DNA of 64,000 nucleotides from Nocardia sp. CDC159 (GTDB lineage: Bacteria; Actinomycetota; Actinomycetes; Mycobacteriales; Mycobacteriaceae). Where the stretch lies: contig NZ_JAMRXH010000001.1 in NCBI RefSeq assembly GCF_023740735.1, forward strand, positions 372,001 to 436,000, read 5' to 3'. The position numbers and the translations under genes are program-made. The notes under the pieces are model-generated. The model was not told the origin of the DNA, did no database searches, and saw only the letters and a program-made list of their open reading frames with translations. This document shows positions 18,480-27,185 of the stretch, in pieces. Numbering within the stretch: position 1 is the stretch's first letter; the number at the start of each line of letters is the position of its first letter.

Positions 18480-19343
18480 TCAGCGGCGGAAATTACGCGC
18501 CATGAACCGCTGACTGGGGCCGCGGGTGATGTCGGCCCACGCCTGCAGCGGCCCGGTCCACCACGGTGAGATCTCCACCGGCTTGGCGACCACCGCGTGG
18601 CACACCACGTCCGCGGCCTCCTCGGCCGTGAGTCCCGGCATGCTGCCGAAGTTGGTCGGCGCGCTCATCCGGGTGTGCACCAGCGGCATGTACACCGAGG
18701 TGGTGGTGACATTGTCATTGGCGATTTCGGTGGCGACCGTGCGTAACCACACGTCGAAGGCCGCCTTCGACGCGCCGTAGGCGGCCCAGCGCGGGGCGGG
18801 CGGCATGCGCAGGCCCCAGGTGGAGATGTTGACGATATGTCCCGTGCGCCGTGCGCGCATGCTCGGCAACAGGGTGAGCAGCAGCCGGACCGGGCCGAGG
18901 TAGTTGATATCGATGGTGCGGGTGAAATCGTGGAAGCGATCGTAGGAGTGGTCGATCGCACGCCGAATCGACTTGCCCGCATTGTTGATCACGACATCCA
19001 CCTGCCCGTGCGCCGCGAGCACGTCGCGGCCGAGCCGCTCGGTGGCATCCATATCGGACAGATCGGCGGTGTAGGCGTGCGCCGTGCCGCCCGCGGCGGT
19101 GATCTCCCCGGCCACCTCCTCGAGATCCGCCCGCGAGCGCGCCACCAGCAGCACCACCGCCCCGGCCGCCCCCAGCTTGCGCACCGTCGCCTTCCCGATC
19201 CCGTGCGAGGCCCCCGTCACCAGGACGACCCGCCCCGAAACCGCTTCCCGCAGCGCCTTTTCCCGGGGCCGCGAGGTCGGATACAGCAGCCGCGTCGCCA
19301 CACGCTCGGCCAGTGGCCGCCCATTGCCGGTGGTGTCGTTCAC
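18480..19343 (-). CDS. Short-chain dehydrogenase/reductase
   Basis: A 287-residue classical SDR. The cofactor motif is TGASHGIG (about residues 43-50), NNAG is at about 119-122, and the catalytic Ser lies before YGASK (about 191-195). About 35 extra N-terminal residues precede the Rossmann fold. This layout is seen in lipid-associated SDRs of mycolata, but the substrate is unknown. It is the right-hand neighbour of ureF on the same strand and part of the block that divides the urease genes. Confidence 0.9.
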   Translation of the reverse strand: MNDTTGNGRPLAERVATRLLYPTSRPREKALREAVSGRVVLVTGASHGIGKATVRKLGAAGAVVLLVARSRADLEEVAGEITAAGGTAHAYTADLSDMDATERLGRDVLAAHGQVDVVINNAGKSIRRAIDHSYDRFHDFTRTIDINYLGPVRLLLTLLPSMRARRTGHIVNISTWGLRMPPAPRWAAYGASKAAFDVWLRTVATEIANDNVTTTSVYMPLVHTRMSAPTNFGSMPGLTAEEAADVVCHAVVAKPVEISPWWTGPLQAWADITRGPSQRFMARNFRR

Positions 19344-19582
19344 ACCTCGACTGTAGGCCCGCGCGTTGATCTTCGCGCCGGAACCGCCCCAGCCGTCGGT
19401 CCCCGGCCCGATCCCCTCGTCAGCACAACCGATCCCACCCGCACCCGAGCTGAAACCTCCCGAATCACCGCTCGCACCAACCGATCCAACCGCGCGTCAG
19501 CCTCGTCCGTCTCCCGGCGCGTCCGAGTCGGGTTCCCGGCACGGGAATTCCGACCGGACGCCAACCGGGCGACAGCGGGGAT

Positions 19583-21097
19583 TCAGTGCGCCGCGCAGTC
19601 GGCCGGAACGCGGACCGACTCGGCCGCGTCCACCTCGGGTTGCGGGCGGGATCGTCCGGTCACCAGCGCCACGACCGCCATCGCGGCCAGCAGTACCGCG
19701 CCGACGGTGGTCGCGGTGTGCATGCCGGTCACGAAGGATTCGCGGGCGGCATGGATGAGAGCGGCGTCCGAGCCCGCGTGGTCGATGGTCTCCCCCAGCG
19801 TCGAGGCGAACTCGCCGCCGGACCGGAAGATCAGCGCCGCAAGCGAACCCAGCAGCGACAGGCCGAGCGCATTGCCCAGTTCGAAACTCGTCTCGGAGAT
19901 GCCGACCGCCGAACCCGCCCGCTCCGGCGGCACCGACGACACCGACACCTCGGACACCAGCGTGAACACCACGCCGTAGCCCAGCCCCGCGACGGTCGAG
20001 CCCGCCACGTACCAGCCGACCCCGCCGTCCACGCCGAGCCCGAACAGCATCAGGTTGCCCACCGCCGCCGCGCCCAGCGCCAGCGTGAACGAGGCCCGCA
20101 CACCGAGCACCCGGGCGATCCGCGCCCCACTCATCGAGCAGACGAACACCACGATCGCCTGCGGCACGCCCAGCAGCGCCGCCCCGAGCGCGTCGCGCCC
20201 GGTCACCGACTGCAGATAGACGCTGGTGAGATAGCTCAACCCGGCCAGCGACATCATGCCGATCGTGGACGAGCCGATCGCCACCGAGAACAGCCCGCGC
20301 CGAAACAGCGACAGGTCCAACAGCGGCTCGGCCAGTTGCCCCTGCCGCCGCACGAACAGCACGAGCACCACCACGCCGACCACCCCGGCCACGGCATCGA
20401 TGGCGTTGATCCCCTCGGCCGCGGCCTGTTTCACCGCGTACACCAGCGGCAGGATGCCGCCGATCGACATGACCACACTCACCAGATCCAGCGGTCCCCG
20501 TCCCGACCGATGCTCGGGCAGGACGAACGGGCCGAACGCCAGCAGTACCAGCAGCACCGGCGTATTGATCAAGAACACCGTGCCCCACCAGAACTGATGC
20601 AGCAACACCCCGCCCAGGATCGGCCCGACGGCCGAACCACCGGCGAAGAACGCGGTCCAGATCCCGATGGCCGTCCCGCGGGTGCGCGGATCCGGGAACA
20701 GGCTCGAGATCAGCGCCAGGCTCGACGGCAGCAGCGTCGCCCCGCCCAGCCCCATCAGCGCCCGGGCCGCGATCAGCACCTCCGCGCTCGGCGCGAACGC
20801 CGCCAGCACCGAGGCCAGCCCGAACACCGCGGCCCCGGCGAGCAGGATGTTGCGCCGCCCGATCCGGTCGCCGAGGTTGCCCATGGTGATCAGCAGTCCG
20901 GCGATCAGGAACCCGTAGATATCGAGGATCCACAGCTGCTGGGTCGCCGAGGGCGCCAGCGCCTCGGTCAGCGTCGGCATGGCCAGATACAGCACCGACA
21001 TGTCCATCGACACCAGCAACACCGGCAGGATCAGCACCGCCAGGCCCAGCCAGGCACGCCGAGGGGCCGCGATCTCGCGGGTATCGATGCCAGTCAT
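19583..21097 (-). CDS. MFS drug-efflux transporter, DHA2 (14-TM) type
   Basis: A 504-residue integral membrane H+-antiporter of the DHA2/QacA-like type. MDMSVLYLAMPTL in TM1, LIAARALMGLGGATLLPSSLALIS (motif C region), and repeated hydrophobic segments consistent with 14 helices support this. The ATG at 21097 follows AAAGGATAGGTG; GTG 21100 is an alternative. It is divergent from a TetR regulator with an intervening CGTACG-rich palindrome, the classic arrangement of an inducible efflux pump. The substrate is unknown. Confidence 0.93.
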   Translation of the reverse strand: MTGIDTREIAAPRRAWLGLAVLILPVLLVSMDMSVLYLAMPTLTEALAPSATQQLWILDIYGFLIAGLLITMGNLGDRIGRRNILLAGAAVFGLASVLAAFAPSAEVLIAARALMGLGGATLLPSSLALISSLFPDPRTRGTAIGIWTAFFAGGSAVGPILGGVLLHQFWWGTVFLINTPVLLVLLAFGPFVLPEHRSGRGPLDLVSVVMSIGGILPLVYAVKQAAAEGINAIDAVAGVVGVVVLVLFVRRQGQLAEPLLDLSLFRRGLFSVAIGSSTIGMMSLAGLSYLTSVYLQSVTGRDALGAALLGVPQAIVVFVCSMSGARIARVLGVRASFTLALGAAAVGNLMLFGLGVDGGVGWYVAGSTVAGLGYGVVFTLVSEVSVSSVPPERAGSAVGISETSFELGNALGLSLLGSLAALIFRSGGEFASTLGETIDHAGSDAALIHAARESFVTGMHTATTVGAVLLAAMAVVALVTGRSRPQPEVDAAESVRVPADCAAH

Positions 21098-21118
21098 CAC
21101 CTATCCTTTCGAACGTCG

Positions 21119-21135
21119 CGCGTACGACGTACGCG
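21119..21135. promoter_or_regulatory. Probable TetR operator for the efflux pump
   Basis: CGCGTACG-A-CGTACGCG is an 8-bp perfect inverted repeat with a 1-bp centre, in the 93-bp gap between the divergent MFS and TetR starts. An imperfect second copy (GAGTACAGCGTACGC) follows at about 21144-21160, suggesting two repressor dimers. Confidence 0.78.
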
Positions 21136-21190
21136 TCAAGAGCTGAGTACAGCGTACGCACGCGGGGGCGAAAACGAAAGCGAGATTGCG

Positions 21191-21847
21191 ATGACCGAGC
21201 CGAAGCTCACCCGGACCGCGATCGTGGATACGGCGATCGAGTTGGCCGACGAGGCCGGGCTGGACGCCCTGTCGATGCGGCGCATCGCCGAGCGGATGGG
21301 GGTGGGCGCGATGTCGCTGTACCGGCACGTCCCGAACAAGGACAGCCTGCTGGCGGATATGACCGACGAGGTCGCGCGGCGCAATCCGTATCCGGTGCCG
21401 GAGCCGGGCTGGACCTGGCGCGATCGGGTGCGCATCGCCGCGGAGATCGACTGGCGGCTCTATCGCGAACATCCGTGGGTGCTGTTCACCTTCGCGGTGC
21501 CGCGCTACAACTTCGGGCCGTCGAGCCTGGCCTGCCTGGCCTGGCTGGTGGAGGGCTTCGGCGAGGTGACCGACGACACCCGGGACGCGACGCGGATGTC
21601 GCTGTCGGTATGGAGCTATATCGCGGGCATCGCGCTGCAGAATGTGAGCGCCGCCATGCTGGCCCGCCGCGACGGCGAACACGAGGAGTCGAGCTTCCGC
21701 GCGCTGCTGGACGGCAACCCGCGCTTCCCGACCCCGCCACCGCTGCGCCCACTCGAGGGCACCGGGCGCGTCGATCTGCTCGATCCGGAGCAGTTGCTGT
21801 ATTCGGGACTCGAGGCGCTGTGCGACGGCTTCGCGGGTGGGCGATGA
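21191..21847 (+). CDS. TetR family regulator of the efflux pump
   Basis: A 218-residue TetR-class protein. The N-terminal HTH (IVDTAIELADEAGLDALSM, then AERMGVGAMSLYRHVPNK) is followed by a TetR_C domain of the TetR(B)/ActR type (DWRLYREHPWVLFTF). This subclass often binds polyketide or tetracycline-like ligands, although the ligand here is not known. It probably represses the divergent MFS gene via the palindrome at 21119-21135. The VOC gene begins 97 nt downstream on the same strand and may be co-transcribed. Confidence 0.92.
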   Translation: MTEPKLTRTAIVDTAIELADEAGLDALSMRRIAERMGVGAMSLYRHVPNKDSLLADMTDEVARRNPYPVPEPGWTWRDRVRIAAEIDWRLYREHPWVLFTFAVPRYNFGPSSLACLAWLVEGFGEVTDDTRDATRMSLSVWSYIAGIALQNVSAAMLARRDGEHEESSFRALLDGNPRFPTPPPLRPLEGTGRVDLLDPEQLLYSGLEALCDGFAGGR

Positions 21848-21944
21848 ATTCCGCTGCGCCGCACCGTCGGTAGTGGTGCACCGCGTGCATTCGTGCGTCC
21901 CGCGCACGGTCGCACGCTCAGTCACCACCGAAGGAGAGGCACCC

Positions 21945-22724
21945 ATGCCCCACGGTTTCGCCGTCGGCGCGCCCTGCTGGTTCGACGTCACCGCGCCCGA
22001 TATCGACGCCACCGCCGAGTTCTACCGAGCGCTGTTCGGCTGGTCGGCCCACGACACCGGGCCCGAGTTCGGCCACTACACCGCGCTCGTCCAGGACGAC
22101 GCCCCGGTCGCGGGGATCACCCGCGCCACCACCCCGGACGGCGCGACCAGGCCCGCGGCGTGGTTGCCCTACTTCGCCGTCGCGGAGCTGGGCCCGGCCG
22201 TCGAGACCGCGACGGCCGATGGCGCAACGGTTTTCGTCGCACCGGTCGAGGTGCCCGGACAACTCGAGTTCGCGATTCTCGCCGATCCGGCCGGGGCCGG
22301 GTACGGACTGGCGCATCTGACGGGGCACCCGGGCACCGAACGCTGGGGCGCGCCGAACAATCCGGTGTGGGTGCAGTACACCGCGACCGGTGCACCCGCC
22401 GAGGCCATGGCACACTACGCGAAGGTGCTGGGCTGGCACTACCGCAACGCCGCCTGGGAAACCGCCACCGACAAGCCGTATCAGGCGCTGACCACCGCCG
22501 CGGGCGGTCGCGAATTCGGCGGCGCGGCGGCCGCGCGGCCGGGCGAACCGGCCCCGTTCTGGGGTGTGACCATGCACGTCGTCGACTGCGACACCACCGC
22601 CGCCCGCGCGCTCGCGTGGGGCGGCAAGATCATCCAGGAGCCGCAGGACAATCCGGGACCCTCGCGGGTGGCGGTGATTTCCGATCCGGCCGGGGCGGCG
22701 CTCGCCCTCATGGCCTTCGGCTGA
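21945..22724 (+). CDS. VOC (glyoxalase/bleomycin-resistance fold) protein
   Basis: A 259-residue protein with two vicinal-oxygen-chelate domains (residues about 5-120 and 135-258). The first begins APCWFDVTAPDIDATAEFYRALFGW and the second WVQYTATGAPAEAMAHYAKVLGW. It resembles the Rv0577/CFP30B-type antigens of mycobacteria. The reaction is unknown. AAGGAGAGG precedes the ATG at good spacing. It may belong with the TetR/MFS pair in a drug-handling module. Confidence 0.85.
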   Translation: MPHGFAVGAPCWFDVTAPDIDATAEFYRALFGWSAHDTGPEFGHYTALVQDDAPVAGITRATTPDGATRPAAWLPYFAVAELGPAVETATADGATVFVAPVEVPGQLEFAILADPAGAGYGLAHLTGHPGTERWGAPNNPVWVQYTATGAPAEAMAHYAKVLGWHYRNAAWETATDKPYQALTTAAGGREFGGAAAARPGEPAPFWGVTMHVVDCDTTAARALAWGGKIIQEPQDNPGPSRVAVISDPAGAALALMAFG

Positions 22725-22739
22725 ACGCCCGGCCGCCGG

Positions 22740-23402
22740 TCAGTCGACGACCACCGCGAAGGCGAACCCGTCCCAACCCTTTCCGCCGACGGTCTGCAGC
22801 GCGGTGGCGTCGAGCCGCGGCTCGCTCGCCAGCAGTTCGAGCACCTCCCGGCTGGCCCGCACGGTCGGGTCGTCGGAGGTCGCGTCGGCGACGCCGCCCT
22901 TGCGCACGACATTGTCGACGATGATCACCGAGCCCGGCCGGGTCAGCTTCAGCGCCCATCGCACGTAATTGGCGTTGTTGACCTTGTCCGCGTCGATGAA
23001 CACCAGATCGAAGGGCTCCGGATTCTCCCGCGCCAGCACCGGCAGACTCTCCAGCGCCGCCCCGACCCGGATGTCGACCCGCTCCCCGACGCCCTTGCCG
23101 TCCAGATTCTTTCGCGCGACCGCGGCATGATGCGGCTCGAACTCCAGCGTCACCACTCGACCCTCGGGCCCCACCGCCCGCGCGAGCCACAGTGTGCTGT
23201 ACCCGCCGAGGGTCCCGATCTCCAGCGCCCGCCGCGCCCCGATGGACCGCGCGAGCAGCGACAGGAACTTCCCCTGCGTCGGCGACACATCGATGGCAGG
23301 CAACTCCGCCACCGAATTCGCCTCCAGCACATCGGAATCTTCGTCTCCGACCAGCGTGTCCACCAGGTAGCGATCGACGTCGTTCCATCCGGCATCAGTC
23401 AT
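22740..23402 (-). CDS. O-methyltransferase, SAM-dependent (class I, caffeoyl-CoA type)
   Basis: A 220-residue methyltransferase. Motif I is ALEIGTLGGYSTLWLA (SAM binding), the metal/acidic motif is LVFIDADKVNNANYV, and IIVDNVV is the second metal-ligand segment. Similar enzymes in mycobacteria (Rv0187/Rv1220c type) are annotated as cation-dependent O-methyltransferases. ATG 23402 is the first codon giving the canonical N-terminus; there is no strong Shine-Dalgarno. The acceptor is unknown. It converges with the VOC gene (15-nt gap). Confidence 0.88.
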   Translation of the reverse strand: MTDAGWNDVDRYLVDTLVGDEDSDVLEANSVAELPAIDVSPTQGKFLSLLARSIGARRALEIGTLGGYSTLWLARAVGPEGRVVTLEFEPHHAAVARKNLDGKGVGERVDIRVGAALESLPVLARENPEPFDLVFIDADKVNNANYVRWALKLTRPGSVIIVDNVVRKGGVADATSDDPTVRASREVLELLASEPRLDATALQTVGGKGWDGFAFAVVVD

Positions 23403-23478
23403 AGGATGAGTCTGCCACCGGCAGGCCCGCCGCGCCGCTGTCGACATTGTCACAACGGCGTCGCCGGGCGCGGCAGCG

Positions 23479-24009
23479 CTACCATTCCGGGTTGGTCAGT
23501 GTGAGCCGAATCCCCCCACTCGCTCCGCGCACCGCACTGTCGGGCGCACACGTCGGCGCGGCAATCGACTCGGCGATCAGCACCTTCTCCGCGTTGTGAT
23601 CGTGCAGCCGCCCGCCGATCACCTCGCCGACATAGGTGACCTCGTTTCGCCCCGCCACCACCCGGCTGTAATGCACAGAACTGTAGGTATCGCCGAAGCC
23701 ACCCACCCAATGCACAATCTCGTTTCCCGGCGGCTTGGTCGTGGCCCAATCGGAGCACGAAATATTGATCGTATAGCTCCGGGTGCTCCTCCCCACCAAC
23801 GCCCCGACCCGGCAACCCTCATAGGTATCGGTCTCGGTCACCCGGGTAGGCCGGGCGGTACTGCCCAGCGCCGGACTGAATTCCACCTCGAACCGCCCGA
23901 AACACTCCAAATCGACGTCACCGCCCGCAGCCGGACGCGCCGGGGCCGCCATCGACAGCAACGCACCACCGACGCTCACGACCGCCAGCAGCACGAGACT
24001 CTTGCGCAT
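23479..24009 (-). CDS. Exported hypothetical protein
   Basis: A 176-residue secreted protein. The signal peptide is MRKSLVLLAVVSVGGALL followed by an Ala/Pro cleavage region near residue 28. The mature part is beta-rich with four Cys residues (VDLECFGRF, YEGCRVGAL, ISCSDWATT, APTCAPDS), probably two disulfides. The pattern resembles secreted small beta-sandwich proteins of mycolata, but no family is assigned. It is monocistronic between ureC and the methyltransferase. Confidence 0.75.
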   Translation of the reverse strand: MRKSLVLLAVVSVGGALLSMAAPARPAAGGDVDLECFGRFEVEFSPALGSTARPTRVTETDTYEGCRVGALVGRSTRSYTINISCSDWATTKPPGNEIVHWVGGFGDTYSSVHYSRVVAGRNEVTYVGEVIGGRLHDHNAEKVLIAESIAAPTCAPDSAVRGASGGIRLTLTNPEW

Positions 24010-24143
24010 GGGATGTTCTCCACTCTGTCCACACAGACCCGCAGGATCGCCCCAATTGTGTTGGGGCTCAACTACATTTATCCAAGGACAGGGCGGGATG
24101 TCAGCCCGGGGAATCGCGCGTCGATAGGGGTTGCCCGCCCGAT

Positions 24144-25865
24144 TCAGAACAGAAAATAGCGCTGGGCCATCGGCAGCTCCGCCGCCGGCTCCTCTGCCCA
24201 CACCTCGCCGTCGACGCGGACGGTGAAGGTGTCCGGGTCGACCTCGATGCGCGGCATGGCGTCGTTGTGCGGGAGATCGGCCTTGGTGCGTTTGCGGACG
24301 TTGGCCACGGGCACCAGTTTTCGGTGCACGCGCAGGCGGTCGGCAAGGCCGGATTCGACGGCCTGTTCGGAGACGAAGTGCAGGGAGGTGCCCGCGGCGA
24401 CCGCGGGGGTGGCGCCGTACATCGGGCGCGGGAGGACGGGTTGGGGGGTGGGAATGGAGGCGTTCGCGTCGCCCATGGCGGCCCAGGCGATGGTGCCGCC
24501 CTTGAGGACCGCGTGCGGGCGGACGCCGAAGAAGGCCGGTTCCCACAGCACCAGATCGGCGAGCTTGCCGACCTCGATCGAGCCGATCTCGTGGTCCAGG
24601 CCGTGCGTGACGGCCGGGCAGATGGTGTACTTCGCGACATAGCGCCGCACCCGCAGGTTGTCGGCCGCGCCGTCACCGGGCAGGGCGCCGCGGCGGCGCT
24701 TCATGACGTGCGCGGTCTGCCAGGTGCGCAGCACGACCTCACCGATGCGGCCCATGGCCTGGGCGTCCGAGCCGATCATCGAGATCGCGCCCAGATCGTG
24801 CAGCAGATCCTCCGCCGCGATGGTGGACGGGCGGATGCGGCTCTCGGCGAAGGCCAGATCCTCCGGAATCGCCGGATTGAGGTGATGGCACACCATGAGC
24901 ATGTCCAGATGCTCGTCGAGGGTGTTGACCGTGTGCGGGCGAGTCGGATTCGTCGAGCTGGGCATCACATTGGGATACGACGCCACGGTGATGATGTCCG
25001 GCGCGTGCCCACCGCCCGCGCCCTCGGTGTGATACGAGTGGATGGCCCGCCCGGCGATCGCGGCAAGGGTGTCTTCCACGAATCCGGCCTCGTTGAGCGT
25101 GTCCGAATGCAGCGCCACCTGGACACCCGCCGCATCGGCGACCGTCAGGCAGGCGTCGATGGCCGCCGGGGTGGTTCCCCAGTCCTCGTGCAGTTTGAAA
25201 CCGCCCGCGCCGCCGCGCAATTGCTCCCACAGCGCCTCGGGCCGCACGGTGTTGCCCTTGCCCAGCAGCAGGATGTTCACCGGCCAGCCGTCGGTGGCCT
25301 CGAGCATCCGCGCCAGATGCCAGGCGCCGGGGGTGACCGTGGTGGCCTTGCTGCCCTCGGCCGGGCCGGTGCCGCCGCCGATCATGGTGGTGATGCCGCC
25401 GGACAGCGCCTCGTCGAGGATCTGCGGGCAGATGAAGTGCACGTGGCAGTCGATACCGCCCGCGGTGACGATGCGCCCGTTGCCGGAGATGATCTCCGTG
25501 GATGGACCCACCACGAGATCGGGATGCACCCCGTCCATGATGTCGGGATTACCGGCCTTGCCGATCGCGCTGATGCGCCCGTCGCGAATACCGATGTCGG
25601 CCTTGATGATTCCCCAGTGGTCGACGATCACCACGCCGGTGATGACGGTGTCGGGCGTGCCCTCCGCCCGGGTCGCGCGAGCCTGGCCCATCGACTCGCG
25701 CAGCACCTTCCCGCCGCCGAAGACCGCCTCCTCCCCCGCCAGACCCGGTCCGCCGCTGCGATCCTCGGTGATCTCGATGAACAGATCGGTGTCCGCCAGG
25801 CGGATCCGGTCGCCGGTGGTGGGCCCGAACAGTTCGGCGTATCGGGCGCGGGAGAGTTCGGCCAT
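24144..25865 (-). CDS. ureC: Urease subunit alpha (catalytic)
   Basis: The 573-residue nickel amidohydrolase that hydrolyses urea to ammonia and CO2. The nickel ligands HVHFICP, the carbamylated-lysine motif [10 protein letters not shown] (Lys near residue 220), the active-site flap MVCHHLN with Cys-His, and [12 protein letters not shown] with the metal Asp are all present. The ATG shares one base with the ureB stop (TGATG). The product needs the UreDFG proteins encoded 5.7 kb downstream; no ureE is present in the window. Confidence 0.98.
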   Translation of the reverse strand: MAELSRARYAELFGPTTGDRIRLADTDLFIEITEDRSGGPGLAGEEAVFGGGKVLRESMGQARATRAEGTPDTVITGVVIVDHWGIIKADIGIRDGRISAIGKAGNPDIMDGVHPDLVVGPSTEIISGNGRIVTAGGIDCHVHFICPQILDEALSGGITTMIGGGTGPAEGSKATTVTPGAWHLARMLEATDGWPVNILLLGKGNTVRPEALWEQLRGGAGGFKLHEDWGTTPAAIDACLTVADAAGVQVALHSDTLNEAGFVEDTLAAIAGRAIHSYHTEGAGGGHAPDIITVASYPNVMPSSTNPTRPHTVNTLDEHLDMLMVCHHLNPAIPEDLAFAESRIRPSTIAAEDLLHDLGAISMIGSDAQAMGRIGEVVLRTWQTAHVMKRRRGALPGDGAADNLRVRRYVAKYTICPAVTHGLDHEIGSIEVGKLADLVLWEPAFFGVRPHAVLKGGTIAWAAMGDANASIPTPQPVLPRPMYGATPAVAAGTSLHFVSEQAVESGLADRLRVHRKLVPVANVRKRTKADLPHNDAMPRIEVDPDTFTVRVDGEVWAEEPAAELPMAQRYFLF

Positions 25866-26176
25866 CAGGCGTCCAGCTTTCCGGGGGCGTCGAGGGAGAT
25901 ACCGTGCACCTCGCGGGCGCCGCGCAGCGGAACCAGCGAAACCCGCTGCCCCAGGCCGGGTTCGAAGCGCACCGCGGTACCGGCGGGGATGTCGAGACGG
26001 CGGCCGTGCGCGGCCGCGCGGTCGAAGTCGAGGGCCGAATTGGCCTGCGGGAAGTGCACGTGGCTGCCGACCTGCACCGGCCGATCGCCGGTGTTGACGA
26101 CGTCCAGCTCGATCCGATCCGCACCCGAGTTGATCTCGATCGGGTCACTGGCACACAGGAATTCACCGGGAATCAT
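25865..26176 (-). CDS. ureB: Urease subunit beta
   Basis: A 103-residue structural subunit with MIPGEFL and [16 protein letters not shown], which are the family signatures. It lies 9 nt after ureA and overlaps ureC by one base. The length is normal for separate (unfused) beta subunits. Confidence 0.97.
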   Translation of the reverse strand: MIPGEFLCASDPIEINSGADRIELDVVNTGDRPVQVGSHVHFPQANSALDFDRAAAHGRRLDIPAGTAVRFEPGLGQRVSLVPLRGAREVHGISLDAPGKLDA

Positions 26177-26185
26177 GCGCGCGCC

Positions 26186-26488
26186 CTAACCGATCGGATG
26201 GTGGACGGTGACCAGTTTGGTGCCGTCGGGGAACGTCGCCTCCACCTGGACGTCGTGAATCATCTCCGGCACGCCGTCCAGGACGTCCTCGCGCGCCAGC
26301 ACCGTGCGTCCCGAGGCCATCAGCTCGGCGACCGTGCGGCCGTCGCGCGCGCCCTCGAGCACGTGATCGGTGATCATCGCCACCGCCTCGGGGTGATTGA
26401 GCTTGAGCCCGCGCGCCTTTCGGCGCCGGGCCAGCTCGGCCGCGTAGCTCAGCATCAGCCGTTCCTGCTCGTGCGGCGACAATCGCAT
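26186..26488 (-). CDS. ureA: Urease subunit gamma
   Basis: A 100-residue subunit starting [11 protein letters not shown], the exact family N-terminus, preceded by [32 protein letters not shown] closes the protein. It is first in ureABC, 76 nt downstream of the thioesterase gene on the same strand. Confidence 0.97.
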   Translation of the reverse strand: MRLSPHEQERLMLSYAAELARRRKARGLKLNHPEAVAMITDHVLEGARDGRTVAELMASGRTVLAREDVLDGVPEMIHDVQVEATFPDGTKLVTVHHPIG

Positions 26489-26564
26489 GCGGTGCTCCTC
26501 GCGATTTCCGATGTGTGGGCGACATTCTGGCACGGCCGCACCACCGCGGGCGTGCCGACGAGGC

Positions 26565-27008
26565 TCAGGCGGCGGGCAGATTCTGCAACCGCACCTGCCC
26601 GCGGGCCACCACGCGCTCCTGCTCGTCGGTGATCACCACCTGCCACAGCTGCTGCAGGCGGCCGCGGTGGATCGGAGTGGCCTCCCCGCGCAGCACGCCC
26701 TCACGGACGCCGCGCAGGAAGTCGGTGTTGTTGTTGACCCCGACCACGGTGCCGCGCTCACCGAACCAGGCGCCCGCGCCCGTGCTGGCCAAGGTTTCCA
26801 CGACCGTGCAGTACACGCCGCCGTTCACAAGACCGAAGGGCTGGTGCAGTTGCGGCGACACGCTCAACTCCCCGACCACGCGATCGGGTCCGAGCTCGGT
26901 GAACTTCAGGCCGATCAGATTGGAGAACGTGCCCTCGCTCAGCTTGGTCATATGCTCGGGCGTCAGCCGTCCCATCGCGCGAATCTCGGGCCGATCGTGC
27001 TGTGTCAT
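26565..27008 (-). CDS. Hotdog-fold thioesterase (PaaI-like, Rv1847 type)
   Basis: A 147-residue single hotdog-domain protein. [21 protein letters not shown] is the PaaI-family active-site helix region (Asn-Gly-Gly), and [13 protein letters not shown] follows. Such enzymes cleave acyl-CoA or aryl-CoA thioesters. ATG 27008 is chosen over longer in-frame starts because the canonical fold begins soon after and the upstream DNA holds the small-RNA terminator. Its position directly upstream of ureA matches Rv1847 in M. tuberculosis. Confidence 0.85.
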   Translation of the reverse strand: MTQHDRPEIRAMGRLTPEHMTKLSEGTFSNLIGLKFTELGPDRVVGELSVSPQLHQPFGLVNGGVYCTVVETLASTGAGAWFGERGTVVGVNNNTDFLRGVREGVLRGEATPIHRGRLQQLWQVVITDEQERVVARGQVRLQNLPAA

Positions 27009-27056
27009 GGCAAAACAGTTACACAGGCCGATCATCGGCTCGTTCGCGGGTGGGCG

Positions 27057-27160
27057 AAAAACGATGCGGCGGGCCTCACCTGAAAGGCGAGGCCCGCCGC
27101 GGCACAGGATCGGGAGTCGACCGCAGCCCTCGGGACTCACGCACGATCCGGACGCCGAGT
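27057..27160 (-). ncRNA. Candidate IdeR-regulated small RNA, MrsI-like
   Basis: A predicted transcript of about 104 nt. The promoter is TTGCCT (27188-27193), 18 bp, TACACT (27164-27169), with an iron box over the spacer and -10. The transcript should start at about 27157-27160. It contains a stem-loop at 27107-27149 (outer GGATCG/CGATCC, inner GAGTC/GACTC, 15-nt apical loop). An intrinsic terminator follows: a 12-bp GC stem (27089-27100 with 27066-27077), an 11-nt loop, and five T at 27057-27061. No credible ORF lies inside. MrsI (ncRv11846) of M. tuberculosis is an IdeR-repressed RNA of about 100 nt between Rv1846c and Rv1847 on the Rv1847 strand; this element keeps the Rv1847-side position and orientation. 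Confidence 0.72.
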
Positions 27161-27166
27161 CCTAGT

Positions 27167-27185
27167 GTAGGGCAGCCTTACCTAA
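27167..27185 (-). promoter_or_regulatory. IdeR iron box at the small-RNA promoter
   Basis: TTAGGTAAGGCTGCCCTAC matches the 19-bp actinobacterial iron box (TTAGGTTAGGCTAACCTAA) at most positions. It covers the -10/spacer of the small-RNA promoter and the last codons and stop of the FhuF-like gene. Confidence 0.8.

Noticed and set aside
19344..19582. Possible 74-residue ORF between SDR and MFS genes
   Set aside because: Arg/Thr-rich, no ribosome-binding site, and no protein-like pattern.
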